A DNA stretch of 23,820 bases from JAZNSB01 sp045590955 (lineage in GTDB: Bacteria; Pseudomonadota; Alphaproteobacteria; RF32; CAG-239). The first letter of the stretch is position 1, and each line of letters opens with the position of its first letter. The stretch spans positions 1 through 23,820 of the forward strand of contig JAZNSB010000024.1 of the NCBI GenBank assembly GCA_045590955.1, given 5' to 3'. The notes beneath the pieces were generated by a model that saw only the letters and a list, made by a program, of their open reading frames with translations, did no database searches and was not told where the DNA came from. Both the position numbers and the translations under genes were made by a program. Positions 1 to 7,723 of the stretch are shown here, in pieces.

Positions 1-10
1 CAATAAAAAA

Positions 11-34
11 ACCGTCCTTTATGGGCGGTTTTTT
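11..34 (+). terminator. Inverted copy of the tRNA-fMet terminator
   Basis: Stem ACCGTCC (11-17) pairs with GGGCGGT (23-29), including one G-U pair, around a 5-nt loop and is followed by a T run; an A run precedes it. The same hairpin occurs at 231-255 and 412-436 in the opposite orientation. With A and T runs on both sides it could work in both directions. Confidence 0.6.
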
Positions 35-141
35 CATTGTGGTTATTTTTTCGTAAAAAACCGAACATTTTTTTACAATGTTTTAAGGAATCATGAGATA
101 AACTGGCTTAACATCAGGAAGTGTTTGTTTTTATTTTGTTA

Positions 142-170
142 TTGCATATTAGACAAAAATATGGCATAAT
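142..170 (+). promoter_or_regulatory. Candidate promoter reading into the right inverted-repeat arm
   Basis: TTGCAT (142-147), a 17-bp spacer and CATAAT (165-170) form a fair sigma-70-like pair. A transcript would begin near 177 and meet the hairpin/T-run at 231-255, giving a non-coding RNA of roughly 75-80 nt made almost wholly of the 190-259 arm. No credible ORF lies in it. In such AT-rich sequence the match could be chance. Confidence 0.3.
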
Positions 171-230
171 AAATATAGACATTGGATTTAAATGTTCGGT
201 TTTTTACGAAAAAATAACCACAATGAAAAA

Positions 231-255
231 ACCGCCCATAAAGGACGGTTTTTTT
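231..255. terminator. Second copy of the tRNA-fMet terminator hairpin
   Basis: Stem ACCGCCC (231-237) pairs with GGACGGT (243-249), loop 238-242, with A runs before and T runs after. It is identical to the copy at 412-436 and lies inside both the direct and the inverted repeat. It can terminate in either direction. Confidence 0.7.
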
Positions 256-260
256 ATTGT

Positions 261-280
261 TGGTTGCGGGGGCAGGATTT
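261..280 (-). pseudogene. 3'-terminal fragment of tRNA-fMet
   Basis: These 20 bases match the CCA end, the 3' acceptor strand and the start of the T arm of the intact tRNA at 442-518. The rest of a tRNA is absent: the next 77 bases (281-357) have no tRNA fold. It is therefore a duplicated tRNA end, not a gene. Confidence 0.8.
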
Positions 281-357
281 ACTCTTCATTTCATTTGAGT
301 TGACTGCTCGTCGCCGGACAGGTCCGCCGGCATACTTGCGTCTGCCTGCGTCTCGCG

Positions 358-383
358 TTGAACCTACTTTTTCGTAGGTTCAA
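358..383. repeat. Palindromic tRNA T-arm remnant
   Basis: TTGAACCTAC (358-367) and GTAGGTTCAA (374-383) form a perfect 10-bp stem around TTTTTC. The same 10-mer occurs in the T arm of the intact initiator tRNA at 460-469. The two arms look like T-arm scraps in opposite orientation, left by rearrangement. The GC-rich stretch 300-357 just before it is not recognisable. Confidence 0.6.
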
Positions 384-411
384 ACCCAGCCACACAATAC
401 AAAACACAAAA

Positions 412-436
412 ACCGCCCATAAAGGACGGTTTTTTT
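412..436 (-). terminator. Terminator of the tRNA-fMet gene
   Basis: Stem ACCGCCC (412-418)/GGACGGT (424-430), loop 419-423. It lies a few bases downstream of the tRNA CCA end as read on the minus strand, where the hairpin is followed by a run of T from the A-rich 408-412 side. The opposite side carries a T run too, so it is probably bidirectional. Confidence 0.75.
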
Positions 437-441
437 ATTGT

Positions 442-518
<77 letters not shown>

Positions 519-545
519 ATCATCTTATGCATCGCAACTGGGGGA

Positions 546-574
546 TAAATAACCTTATTTATTCAATATGTCAA
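546..574 (-). promoter_or_regulatory. Promoter of the tRNA-fMet gene
   Basis: On the minus strand, consensus TTGACA (574-569) and TATTTA (551-546) are separated by 17 bp. This places the start near 539, about 20 nt before the tRNA 5' end at 518. The remainder of the gap to the next gene (575-769) is AT-rich; a weak TTGTAA (692-697) with TTTATA (716-721) is the only other promoter-like pair seen there, pointing to the antiporter gene. Confidence 0.75.
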
Positions 575-769
575 GTATTTATTTACAAAAATAATGAAAT
601 TATTATTGCAAATATAAATACTGTCACAACAATCCAATGCCAAATCTTCATTTTTTTCTCCTCTTTTTTATAAATAATAGCTGTTTGTTTTTTGTAAACG
701 CAGATTAAATAAAAATTTATATTTAGATGTTAGCATATCCTACAAAAAGATTTAATGAGAGAATAAAAA

Positions 770-2767
770 ATGCAACATATTCACGCACTTATAGTAGATT
801 TAACGTTAATTACAATTTATGCCGGAATAACCACGCTTATTTTCAAAAAATTAAAACAACCAATTGTTTTGGGTTATATTTTGGCAGGTCTTTTGGCCGG
901 GCCATACATCAATTTGTTGCCCACGGTCACAGATAAAGCAGATTTAACTCTTTGGGCAGACATTGGGGTTATTTTTTTGTTGTTCGGACTTGGCCTTGAG
1001 TTTAGTTTTAACAAAATGATAAATGTTGGCAAGTCGGCCATGATAACTGCCACGGCCAACATTTTCTTTATGTTGTTTTTGGGATATAACACGGGGTTAT
1101 TGCTTGGTTGGTCTGTAATAGACAGCTTTTTCTTGGGCTCTATGATATCCATGTCTTCAACCACCATTATCATCAAGGCCTTTGATGACTTAAATGTGAA
1201 AAAACAAAGGTTTACGGACTTGGTGTTTGGGGTTTTAATTGTAGAAGACATTGTAGGAATTTTGCTTTTGGTGTTATTGCCTACAATTGCACTCAGCAAC
1301 ACCATAAATTCTCAAGAACTGATGATTAGTACCGCAAAATTGCTCTTTTTCTTGGTTTTATGTTTTGTAATCGGCATATATTTTGTGCCAACATTAATCA
1401 AAAAAATTTCAGATTCATTAAATGAAGAAATGCTTTTATTGTTGATGATAAGTCTTTGCTTTGGCATGGTGCTTTTGGCCACTTCTTCAGGTTTTTCTGC
1501 AGCCTTGGGTGCATTTATCATGGGTTCTATTTTGGCAGAAAACGAGCATATTGAAAAAATGGAAAAAGTCTTTAAGCCTTTAAAAGACTTTTTTGGCGCC
1601 ATTTTCTTTGTATCTGTTGGTATGATGGTAGATCCGCACATGCTCATTACCTATGCATGGCCCATTTTTGTTATCACATGCATTGTAATTTTGGGTAAGG
1701 TCACATTTTCTTGTTTTGGCTTTTTGGTTTCCGGTCAAAGCTTAAAAACCTCTATGCAAGGAGCGTTTTCTTTGGCACAGGTTGGAGAATTTGCATTTAT
1801 TATTGCCAGTTTGGGAATGAGCTTAAAAGTAATTGATGCAAAAATATATCCCATAATTGTTGCTGTTTCTGTGGTTACCACGTTTATTACGCCGTTAATG
1901 ATAAAAACTTCTGATGTTGTGGTTAAAAAACTTGCTAAATGGATGCCCGAAAAATGGAGCAACCTGATAGAAAAAAACAGAGCCACCGGCACAGAAACCC
2001 AGATGGAAGAAAAACGTTGGAAATTATTGTTCAAGAGTTATTTTTTGCGTTTGGTGTTGTTTAGCATGATAATATATACCATCATTGCATTATCGGCATA
2101 TTTCATCAGACCGTTTGTTTCAAACATTATAAGCAACGCATGGATGGCAAAAATAGTTACCACCATTGCCACATTTATTCTTTCTGCGCCGTTTTTAAAG
2201 GCTTTGATTGGCTGGGAAACAATCTTTCCGCTTTATTTGAAAGAAAAAATTGCTCTTATTTTTTGCAAAATAAAAAGAGACTCCAGCCACGAAACCAGAC
2301 AAACCATAGTTTCAAGACTGGAAGAAAACATAGATTTTTGCTCTGTTGCAGAAGACGGTCAGGCACACCGCAACCATTTTATATCCAATAACAAAATTGC
2401 CGCATTATATTATAAATTGTGGAGTGCAAAGAAGATAAACCGTCTGCCGCTCATTCTTTTAACAAGCTTTAGATTGTTGTTGGTAATGTTTTTTATGGCC
2501 ACCATCATACACCAATTTTTAACAGAAAATGAAATTGTTACATGGGGACTAATTATTATAACCATTTTGGTAATTTCACAGTCCAGATGGCTGTTTAACC
2601 AATATATGAGCATTGAAAATCAGTTTTTGAAAAACTTAAACGGCAGCAGATTAAAAGAGCTTACGCAAATAAAAGAAGAACTCCAAAAAGAAGAAAAGCC
2701 TAAAGAAGAGGATAAAAAAGAAGAGGGCAAAAAAGAAGATAAGAAAGAAGAAACAAAAAAGGCATAA
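770..2767 (+). CDS. CPA2-family cation:proton antiporter (KefB-like) with unusual C-terminus
   Basis: Inner-membrane monovalent cation/H+ antiporter of the CPA2 (KefB/KefC-like) family, likely used in potassium or sodium and pH homeostasis. Residues 1 to about 385 are the Na+/H+ exchanger domain, with about 12 membrane segments, LGLEFSF near residue 80 and the conserved VEDIVG motif (158-163), whose acidic pair is part of the ion path. Typical KefB/C proteins then carry a cytosolic RCK/TrkA-N nucleotide-binding domain; none is seen here. Instead residues 425 to about 610 hold further hydrophobic segments, and the protein ends in a roughly 35-residue Lys/Glu-rich tail. 665 residues. The start is the ATG 7 nt after a GAGAG stretch. 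It is a single-gene unit followed by an orphan gene in the opposite direction. Ion specificity cannot be read from sequence. Confidence 0.85.
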   Translation: MQHIHALIVDLTLITIYAGITTLIFKKLKQPIVLGYILAGLLAGPYINLLPTVTDKADLTLWADIGVIFLLFGLGLEFSFNKMINVGKSAMITATANIFFMLFLGYNTGLLLGWSVIDSFFLGSMISMSSTTIIIKAFDDLNVKKQRFTDLVFGVLIVEDIVGILLLVLLPTIALSNTINSQELMISTAKLLFFLVLCFVIGIYFVPTLIKKISDSLNEEMLLLLMISLCFGMVLLATSSGFSAALGAFIMGSILAENEHIEKMEKVFKPLKDFFGAIFFVSVGMMVDPHMLITYAWPIFVITCIVILGKVTFSCFGFLVSGQSLKTSMQGAFSLAQVGEFAFIIASLGMSLKVIDAKIYPIIVAVSVVTTFITPLMIKTSDVVVKKLAKWMPEKWSNLIEKNRATGTETQMEEKRWKLLFKSYFLRLVLFSMIIYTIIALSAYFIRPFVSNIISNAWMAKIVTTIATFILSAPFLKALIGWETIFPLYLKEKIALIFCKIKRDSSHETRQTIVSRLEENIDFCSVAEDGQAHRNHFISNNKIAALYYKLWSAKKINRLPLILLTSFRLLLVMFFMATIIHQFLTENEIVTWGLIIITILVISQSRWLFNQYMSIENQFLKNLNGSRLKELTQIKEELQKEEKPKEEDKKEEGKKEDKKEETKKA

Positions 2768-2795
2768 AAAAAGGGGCGAAAAAACTTCTCGCCCC
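2765..2795. terminator. Terminator between antiporter and orphan membrane gene
   Basis: GGGGCGA (2773-2779) pairs with TCGCCCC (2789-2795) around a 9-nt loop. On the minus strand the stem is followed by a clean T run (2772-2765), so it suits the minus-strand gene best. On the plus strand only a weak AT tail follows. Confidence 0.75.
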
Positions 2796-2803
2796 AATTA
2801 AAT

Positions 2804-3229
2804 TTAGTCCTCCTCAAGCGTTGTCACTGCTTTGCCAAGAATTGTCCACAAATCTTGGAGAGTCTCAACAACACAGTTGCCAATTTCCAACAGGCAATTA
2901 CCGACCATTTTCAGCAACCTTCCCACTACAGCCGCTACCATGCGAGTAATGAAAACGGAACCCGAAAATGTTGCAAATGGCAACGCAAACGCAAACCAAA
3001 ATTGCCAAGGTACTGGCAGGGGTATTGTTTGCGTATACAACATTGTCAGCATTGCTAACAGTGTTGCACAGCCTGATACAATATTAAAGTATTTACCTAT
3101 TTTTCTCTGCTTGTAAAGGTAAAAACTCTCATTTTCCTTCTTGATGAACAAGAAAACGATCAGGTCGTACATGGCTCCAAGGAGCAAAATGCCCAACGGA
3201 AGGGCATAAATAACTTTGATAAATTCCAT
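2804..3229 (-). CDS. Orphan small membrane protein
   Basis: Not recognised. The 141-residue product has a long N-terminal hydrophobic segment (about residues 5-30), a charged loop with KKENE and KQRKIGKY (30-47), a second segment (about 50-66) and a third long one (about 74-103). It then ends in an amphipathic stretch with two similar units, GNCLLEIGNC, and an acidic end. It has its own promoter and a strong terminator. Base composition is visibly richer in G+C than its neighbours (about 43-48% in the two 60-base lines counted), and there is no Shine-Dalgarno sequence, only an A-rich leader before the ATG. It sits alone between two housekeeping genes, so it may be acquired. The opposite-strand frames at 2832-3116 and 2855-3058 are judged to be shadows. 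Confidence 0.65.
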   Translation of the reverse strand: MEFIKVIYALPLGILLLGAMYDLIVFLFIKKENESFYLYKQRKIGKYFNIVSGCATLLAMLTMLYTQTIPLPVPWQFWFAFALPFATFSGSVFITRMVAAVVGRLLKMVGNCLLEIGNCVVETLQDLWTILGKAVTTLEED

Positions 3230-3284
3230 TTTGTTATTTTTTTTTGTTTAACATAGATCATCCATAACAATATCTTATACCTCA

Positions 3285-3313
3285 AATATACCACATTTTA
3301 GGCTTTGATGCAA
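3285..3313 (-). promoter_or_regulatory. Promoter of the orphan membrane gene
   Basis: Minus strand TTGCAT (3313-3308), 17-bp spacer, TATATT (3290-3285). The start would lie near 3278, leaving a leader of about 48 nt to the ATG at 3229. Confidence 0.55.
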
Positions 3314-3338
3314 GAAAAAAACGAAAGTAAGTTTTTTC

Positions 3339-3366
3339 TTGTATTTTAAAATCAAGTTGCTATTTT
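3339..3366 (+). promoter_or_regulatory. Candidate promoter of typA
   Basis: TTGTAT (3339-3344), 16-bp spacer, TATTTT (3361-3366), with a predicted start about 28 nt before the typA ATG. It is only a moderate match. The divergent promoter for the orphan gene lies just upstream. Confidence 0.4.
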
Positions 3367-3400
3367 TAGGCAAAATTACATTAAACAAAGAGAATTAAAC

Positions 3401-5221
3401 ATGTCTATGAGAAATATCGCAATCATTGCCCACGTTGACCACGGAAAGACCACTTTGGTAGATGGTCTGTTGCGTCAAAGCGGCACATTTAGAACAAACC
3501 AACAAGTTTCAGACTGCGTAATGGATAGTAATGACCTTGAAAGAGAAAGAGGCATTACCATCTTGTCAAAATGTACTTCCGTAAACTGGAATGGCACGTT
3601 AATCAACATTGTAGATACACCGGGACACGCAGATTTTGGCGGCGAGGTAGAGCGCATTTTGTCAATGGTTGACGGAGTTGTTTTGTTGGTAGATTCTTCC
3701 GAAGGTCCGATGCCACAAACCAAATTTGTGCTTGGTAAAGCCTTAAAAGTGGGCTTAAGACCCATTGTGGTAATCAACAAGGCAGACAAACAAGACGCCA
3801 GAGTAGATGATGTATTAAATGAGGTTTTTGACCTGTTTGTAAGCTTAAATGCCACAGATGAACAGCTTGATTTTCCTGTTTTATATGCATCTGGCAGAAA
3901 CGGATGGGCAGTAAAAGAGCTTTCTGATGAAAAGAAAGATCTAACCCCGTTGTTTGAGCTTATTTTGTCTTATGTTCCTGAACCAAATTGCAATCAAGAC
4001 GCTCCGTTTTCAATGCTTGCTACCACGTTGGAAGCTAACCAGTTTATAGGCAGACTGTTAACGGGCAAAATTCAGACCGGCTCTGTCAAAGTAAACGACG
4101 TTGTAAAAGTTTTAGATGCAAATAATAATGAAATAGAGCGTTGTCGCATTGCCAAAATTTTGGCATACAGAGGCTTAAACAGAGAAAGTTTAACACAGGC
4201 ATTTGCCGGTGACATTGTGGCCATTGCAGGAGTTGCCAAAGGAACGGTTGCAGACACCATTTGCGCCATGGAAGTAAACGAACACATTCCTGCACAGCCT
4301 ATTGATCCGCCAACATTGGCCATGACCTTTTCCATAAACGATTCTCCTTTGGCCGGCAGAGAAGGCACAAAAGTAACTTCTCGTATGATATGGGACAGAC
4401 TGCAAAAAGAAGCAGAAGGAAACATTGCTCTTAAAATCAGCAGAACAGATACTTCAGATTCTTTTGAAGTTGCCGGCAGAGGAGAGCTTCAGCTTGGCGT
4501 ATTAATTGAAACCATGCGTAGAGAAGGATTTGAACTTTCCATTTCTCGTCCCAGAGTTTTAATGAAAAAAGATGAAAACGGCAACTTGCTTGAACCTATT
4601 GAAGAAGTTGTGGTAGATGTTGATGAAGAACATTCCGGCGTTGTGGTAGAAAAACTTGGTTCTCGCAGAGGTGAAATGCTTGAAATGATACCATCTCAAG
4701 TTGGCAACAAAGTAAGGCTTATCTTTAATGTGCCCTCAAGAGGCATGATCGGATACAATTCAGAGTTTTTAACAGATACCAGAGGAACAGGAGTATTGAA
4801 CAGAGTATTCAAAGGTTATGAACCTCACAGAGGAGCCATTGAAAGCCGAAGAAATGGTGTTTTAATTTCTTCTGAAACAGGCACCGCTGTGGCATATTCT
4901 TTGTGGAAGCTTCAAGACAGAGGTCCAATGTTTATTGATCCGTCTGTTCCGGTATATACAGGTATGATTATTGGAGAACATACCAAGCCAAATGATATTG
5001 AAGTAAATCCATGCAAAAGCAAACAGCTCACCAATATCAGAGCAGCCGGTAAAGATGAGGCTATAGATCTAATTCCTCCCAGAAAGCTCACATTGGAACA
5101 AGGGTTGGCATATATCCAAGACGACGAACTTTTAGAGGTAACTCCAAAAACTCTGAGACTTCGCAAACGTATTTTGGATCCCATTTTAAGAAAGCGTTCC
5201 AAACCGGATATTATTGAATAA
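3401..5221 (+). CDS. typA: Ribosome-associated GTPase TypA/BipA
   Basis: Translational GTPase of the EF-G-like family. It binds the 70S ribosome and is needed for ribosome assembly and growth under stress such as cold. The GTPase domain shows G1 AHVDHGKTT (residues 10-18), switch sequence ERERGITI, G3 DTPGHADFGG (about 72-81) and G4 NKAD (about 126). Then follow the beta-barrel domain II, domain III and the BipA-specific C-terminal region with GTGVLNRVFKGYEPHRG. At 606 residues it has the family's usual length. The ATG at 3401 lies 8 nt after AAAGAGA and gives the expected N-terminus (RNIAIIAHVDHG). It is a single-gene unit bounded by a terminator. Confidence 0.97.
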   Translation: MSMRNIAIIAHVDHGKTTLVDGLLRQSGTFRTNQQVSDCVMDSNDLERERGITILSKCTSVNWNGTLINIVDTPGHADFGGEVERILSMVDGVVLLVDSSEGPMPQTKFVLGKALKVGLRPIVVINKADKQDARVDDVLNEVFDLFVSLNATDEQLDFPVLYASGRNGWAVKELSDEKKDLTPLFELILSYVPEPNCNQDAPFSMLATTLEANQFIGRLLTGKIQTGSVKVNDVVKVLDANNNEIERCRIAKILAYRGLNRESLTQAFAGDIVAIAGVAKGTVADTICAMEVNEHIPAQPIDPPTLAMTFSINDSPLAGREGTKVTSRMIWDRLQKEAEGNIALKISRTDTSDSFEVAGRGELQLGVLIETMRREGFELSISRPRVLMKKDENGNLLEPIEEVVVDVDEEHSGVVVEKLGSRRGEMLEMIPSQVGNKVRLIFNVPSRGMIGYNSEFLTDTRGTGVLNRVFKGYEPHRGAIESRRNGVLISSETGTAVAYSLWKLQDRGPMFIDPSVPVYTGMIIGEHTKPNDIEVNPCKSKQLTNIRAAGKDEAIDLIPPRKLTLEQGLAYIQDDELLEVTPKTLRLRKRILDPILRKRSKPDIIE

Positions 5222-5230
5222 AATAAAAAA

Positions 5231-5259
5231 GCCGACATTTTTAGATGTTGGCTTTTTTT
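5231..5259 (+). terminator. typA terminator
   Basis: GCCGACAT (5231-5238) pairs with ATGTTGGC (5245-5252), one G-U pair, 6-nt loop, followed by seven T. Confidence 0.9.
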
Positions 5260-5268
5260 CTTGTTTGT

Positions 5269-5297
5269 TTGACATATATTTTTAGCATGTTTAGAAT
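5269..5297 (+). promoter_or_regulatory. Promoter of the MscS-family channel gene
   Basis: Consensus TTGACA (5269-5274), 17-bp spacer, TAGAAT (5292-5297). The start is expected near 5304, about 26 nt before the ATG. This is one of the strongest promoter matches in the window. Confidence 0.75.
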
Positions 5298-5329
5298 AAC
5301 AAAAAAATCTTTTTTTTGGAGATTGTTTT

Positions 5330-7723
5330 ATGAAAAAAATATGCTTTATTCTAATTTCTTTGTTTCTGATTACTGTTTCTGTAACGGCAAATGCAAAAAA
5401 CACAGAATTTGCTTTGGATGAAAACCTAAAGTTTTCTACAATAAACAAACAGTTGCTTAAAATTGAGAAAACAATCAAATCAGGAGACACTACTGCAGAG
5501 CAACTTCAAGAAAAAAGCCAAGATATTGCTATAACCAGAGACAAAATTCTATCTGCCAAGAAAGAGGTTGAAATAGAACTCGGTTTTGTGCAAAAAAGAA
5601 TGGACGTTTTAGGTCCTGAGCCGGCAGAAGGTCAAAAAGAGGCGGTAATCATTGCTCAAAAAAGACAAGAGTTTAATAAAGAGCTTGTTGCATATAAGGC
5701 CCAACTTGCGGAAGCAGACATTTTGTTGGCCAAATTGGATGAAATAGATGCCATTATAATTAATCTTAAAAACAAAGAGCTTCTAAGCAATCTGACCATA
5801 AAGCATGACAACATCATTTTCCCGTCGGTATTTATCAATCATTCAAAGCAACTGGCTGTCTATGTTGCAGATATTTTTCATTCACCGGTAAAATGGTATA
5901 AAGAGCTAAGTCAGCAACAAAAGTTTGATGCAAAATCAACAATGGTGCCGTTTGTTTTATTTGTTGTTTTATCCGTAGGAATTGGTTTTTATTTACGCCG
6001 TTTTTTGATGAGTCGTTTTGGTTATAATCATGAAATTGAAAGCCCACGCTATGGCAAAAAATTTATTGTTGGCCTGGTTGTGGTTTTGGCATATGGTATT
6101 ATTCCGGCACTTTTAATCGGAGGACTTTTGTTTTGGGTAAAAAACAGTCAGTTTATGTCATTTGGGCTGTTTGGCATAGTATTATCAAACTTTTTATTGT
6201 ACTTCTTGTTTGTTATGTTGGCCAGAGCTGTAGCAAGAGTTGTTTTAACACCATATAATGAAAAATGGCGTTTGATTAATATCTCAACGGAAAAATCAAA
6301 AAAAATTATTTTTGCTTTATATTTTAGTATTACACTTATCAGTATTTCTGCTTTTCTGATTGCAGTAGCCAAAGCGGCAGAATATCCGACTGCGTTAATT
6401 TTCTTCCTAACCACCATAGACTGTATTGTAAAGTCTGCATGCATAATTTTGGTTACAAAAAAATGCTTGTGGGAAGACGCAGATATTTCTGAAGAAAGTT
6501 CTGATGAAGAAGAACAAAATAGCACAAACAATTTGGTTTCTGTTGGTTTTGGTGTTTTTGTATTTGCCCTTAGTATAATGGGAATAGCCGTTTTTGGATA
6601 TCCTGTTATGGCAGATTATATTTTGAACAGATTTTTAGGTTCTGTGGCTTCTTTGGTTTTATTCATCATGTTGCGTAAATCTTTCCAAGAAGGGTTGCAC
6701 AGACTTCTTTTGATGAGATTTTGGTTTAATATGTTCAAAATCAGAAGAAGACTTACACACAGAATTGGCTTGTGGCTCATTTTAATTTTAGATCCGTTTT
6801 TATGGATTGGGTTTATTTTTTATATTCTGTCTTTATGGGGAGTTTCTACAGACCTTTTAAGAAGGGTTTTATCAAAAGTTGTAACCGGATTTAACATTGG
6901 AGGTGTAACGGTTTCTTTGGTGTCCATCATTACCGGACTTTTAATTTTCTTTATTGGTGTTGCCATTGTAAGCAAATTAAAAAAGACTTTGATGAACAAT
7001 GTTTTGTCAAAAATGGATATTGATGACGGTATAAAGAACTCTCTTGTTTCCGGAGTGGGTTTTGTGGGCTTTATCATTGCAGCCTTGCTTGCCATATCTG
7101 CAATGGGCGGAGATTTAAATAACATTGCCATCATTGCCGGTGCTCTTTCATTTGGAGTTGGTTTGGGTTTGCAAAACGTGGTAAACAACTTTGTTTCCGG
7201 TATTATATTGCTGTTTGAAAGACCTGTTAAAGCCGGAGACTGGGTAATCATAAACGGAGAAGAAGGAATTATTAAGCAAATTAACATAAGAACTACAGAG
7301 CTTATAACCTGGGAAAAAGCGTGTGTGATTATTCCGAATGCAGACCTGCTTGCAAATCAGGTTAAAAATCTAACACATAACGATACCTTGGGCAGAGTAG
7401 AAATAAAAGTAAGCGTATCCTATGGTTCAGATGTTGATAAAGTTACCAAAATTTTACTTGATATTGTAAACAGTCACAAAAAAGTTCTTAAAAAACCTGC
7501 AGCATATGTTGTGTTTTCAGACTTTGGAGAAGATGGTCTTAAATTCAGCATGAGATATTATTTATCTAACGTAATGGATAAATTGGACACGGAAAGCCAA
7601 ATCAGATATGAAATTAACAAACGTTTTAATGAAGAGGGTATTACAATACCATTTCCACAGAGAGAACTACATATTACTCAAGAAGTTATTGAAACAAAAA
7701 AAGCAAGAAAGAAAAAGGCTTAA
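5330..7723 (+). CDS. Large mechanosensitive channel, MscS/MscK family
   Basis: Inner-membrane channel that opens on membrane tension to release solutes during hypo-osmotic shock. Residues 1-22 are a signal peptide ending in VTANA. Residues 23 to about 195 form a mainly helical, probably periplasmic region. About ten membrane segments follow, then the MscS pore helix with GALSFGVGLGLQN (from residue 604) and a C-terminal cytosolic beta/vestibule domain (about 640-780) including FERPVKAGDWVIINGEEG. The overall plan (periplasmic head, about 11 segments, MscS core) resembles MscK. At 797 residues it is shorter than E. coli MscK (about 1,100), mainly because of the smaller periplasmic head. GGAG lies 8 nt before the ATG. 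The last 4 bp overlap the end of the convergent ogt, with no terminator in between. Confidence 0.9.
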   Translation: MKKICFILISLFLITVSVTANAKNTEFALDENLKFSTINKQLLKIEKTIKSGDTTAEQLQEKSQDIAITRDKILSAKKEVEIELGFVQKRMDVLGPEPAEGQKEAVIIAQKRQEFNKELVAYKAQLAEADILLAKLDEIDAIIINLKNKELLSNLTIKHDNIIFPSVFINHSKQLAVYVADIFHSPVKWYKELSQQQKFDAKSTMVPFVLFVVLSVGIGFYLRRFLMSRFGYNHEIESPRYGKKFIVGLVVVLAYGIIPALLIGGLLFWVKNSQFMSFGLFGIVLSNFLLYFLFVMLARAVARVVLTPYNEKWRLINISTEKSKKIIFALYFSITLISISAFLIAVAKAAEYPTALIFFLTTIDCIVKSACIILVTKKCLWEDADISEESSDEEEQNSTNNLVSVGFGVFVFALSIMGIAVFGYPVMADYILNRFLGSVASLVLFIMLRKSFQEGLHRLLLMRFWFNMFKIRRRLTHRIGLWLILILDPFLWIGFIFYILSLWGVSTDLLRRVLSKVVTGFNIGGVTVSLVSIITGLLIFFIGVAIVSKLKKTLMNNVLSKMDIDDGIKNSLVSGVGFVGFIIAALLAISAMGGDLNNIAIIAGALSFGVGLGLQNVVNNFVSGIILLFERPVKAGDWVIINGEEGIIKQINIRTTELITWEKACVIIPNADLLANQVKNLTHNDTLGRVEIKVSVSYGSDVDKVTKILLDIVNSHKKVLKKPAAYVVFSDFGEDGLKFSMRYYLSNVMDKLDTESQIRYEINKRFNEEGITIPFPQRELHITQEVIETKKARKKKA

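Larger units (their letters stand above)
1..259. repeat. Perfect 70-bp inverted repeat (arms 1-70 and 190-259)
   Basis: The reverse complement of positions 1-70 is identical, base for base, to positions 190-259. The arms are separated by 119 bp. Each arm contains one copy of the terminator hairpin found after the initiator tRNA, plus about 40 bp of AT-rich sequence. The left arm begins at the first base of the window, so its true outer limit cannot be seen. Identity drops at the inner edge, apart from a short CATTG/CAATG match at 180-184 and 76-80. It could be a recent inverted duplication of the tRNA-downstream region, or a fold-back assembly artefact if the window starts at a contig end. 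Confidence 0.95.

Noticed and set aside
874..1305. 143-codon minus-strand frame inside the antiporter gene
   Set aside because: It is the antisense of hydrophobic codons; there is no promoter, ribosome site or domain.
2832..3116. Plus-strand frames of 94 and 67 codons opposite the orphan membrane gene
   Set aside because: They lie in front of no terminator and lack ribosome sites. The minus-strand frame has a promoter, a terminator and membrane segments, so it is preferred.
4912..5490. 192-codon minus-strand frame across the typA end and the channel gene start
   Set aside because: It runs through the typA terminator and the next promoter, lies antisense to two clear genes, and has no recognisable domain.
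6820..7287. 155-codon minus-strand frame inside the channel gene
   Set aside because: It is antisense to the MscS pore region, whose conservation explains the open frame.
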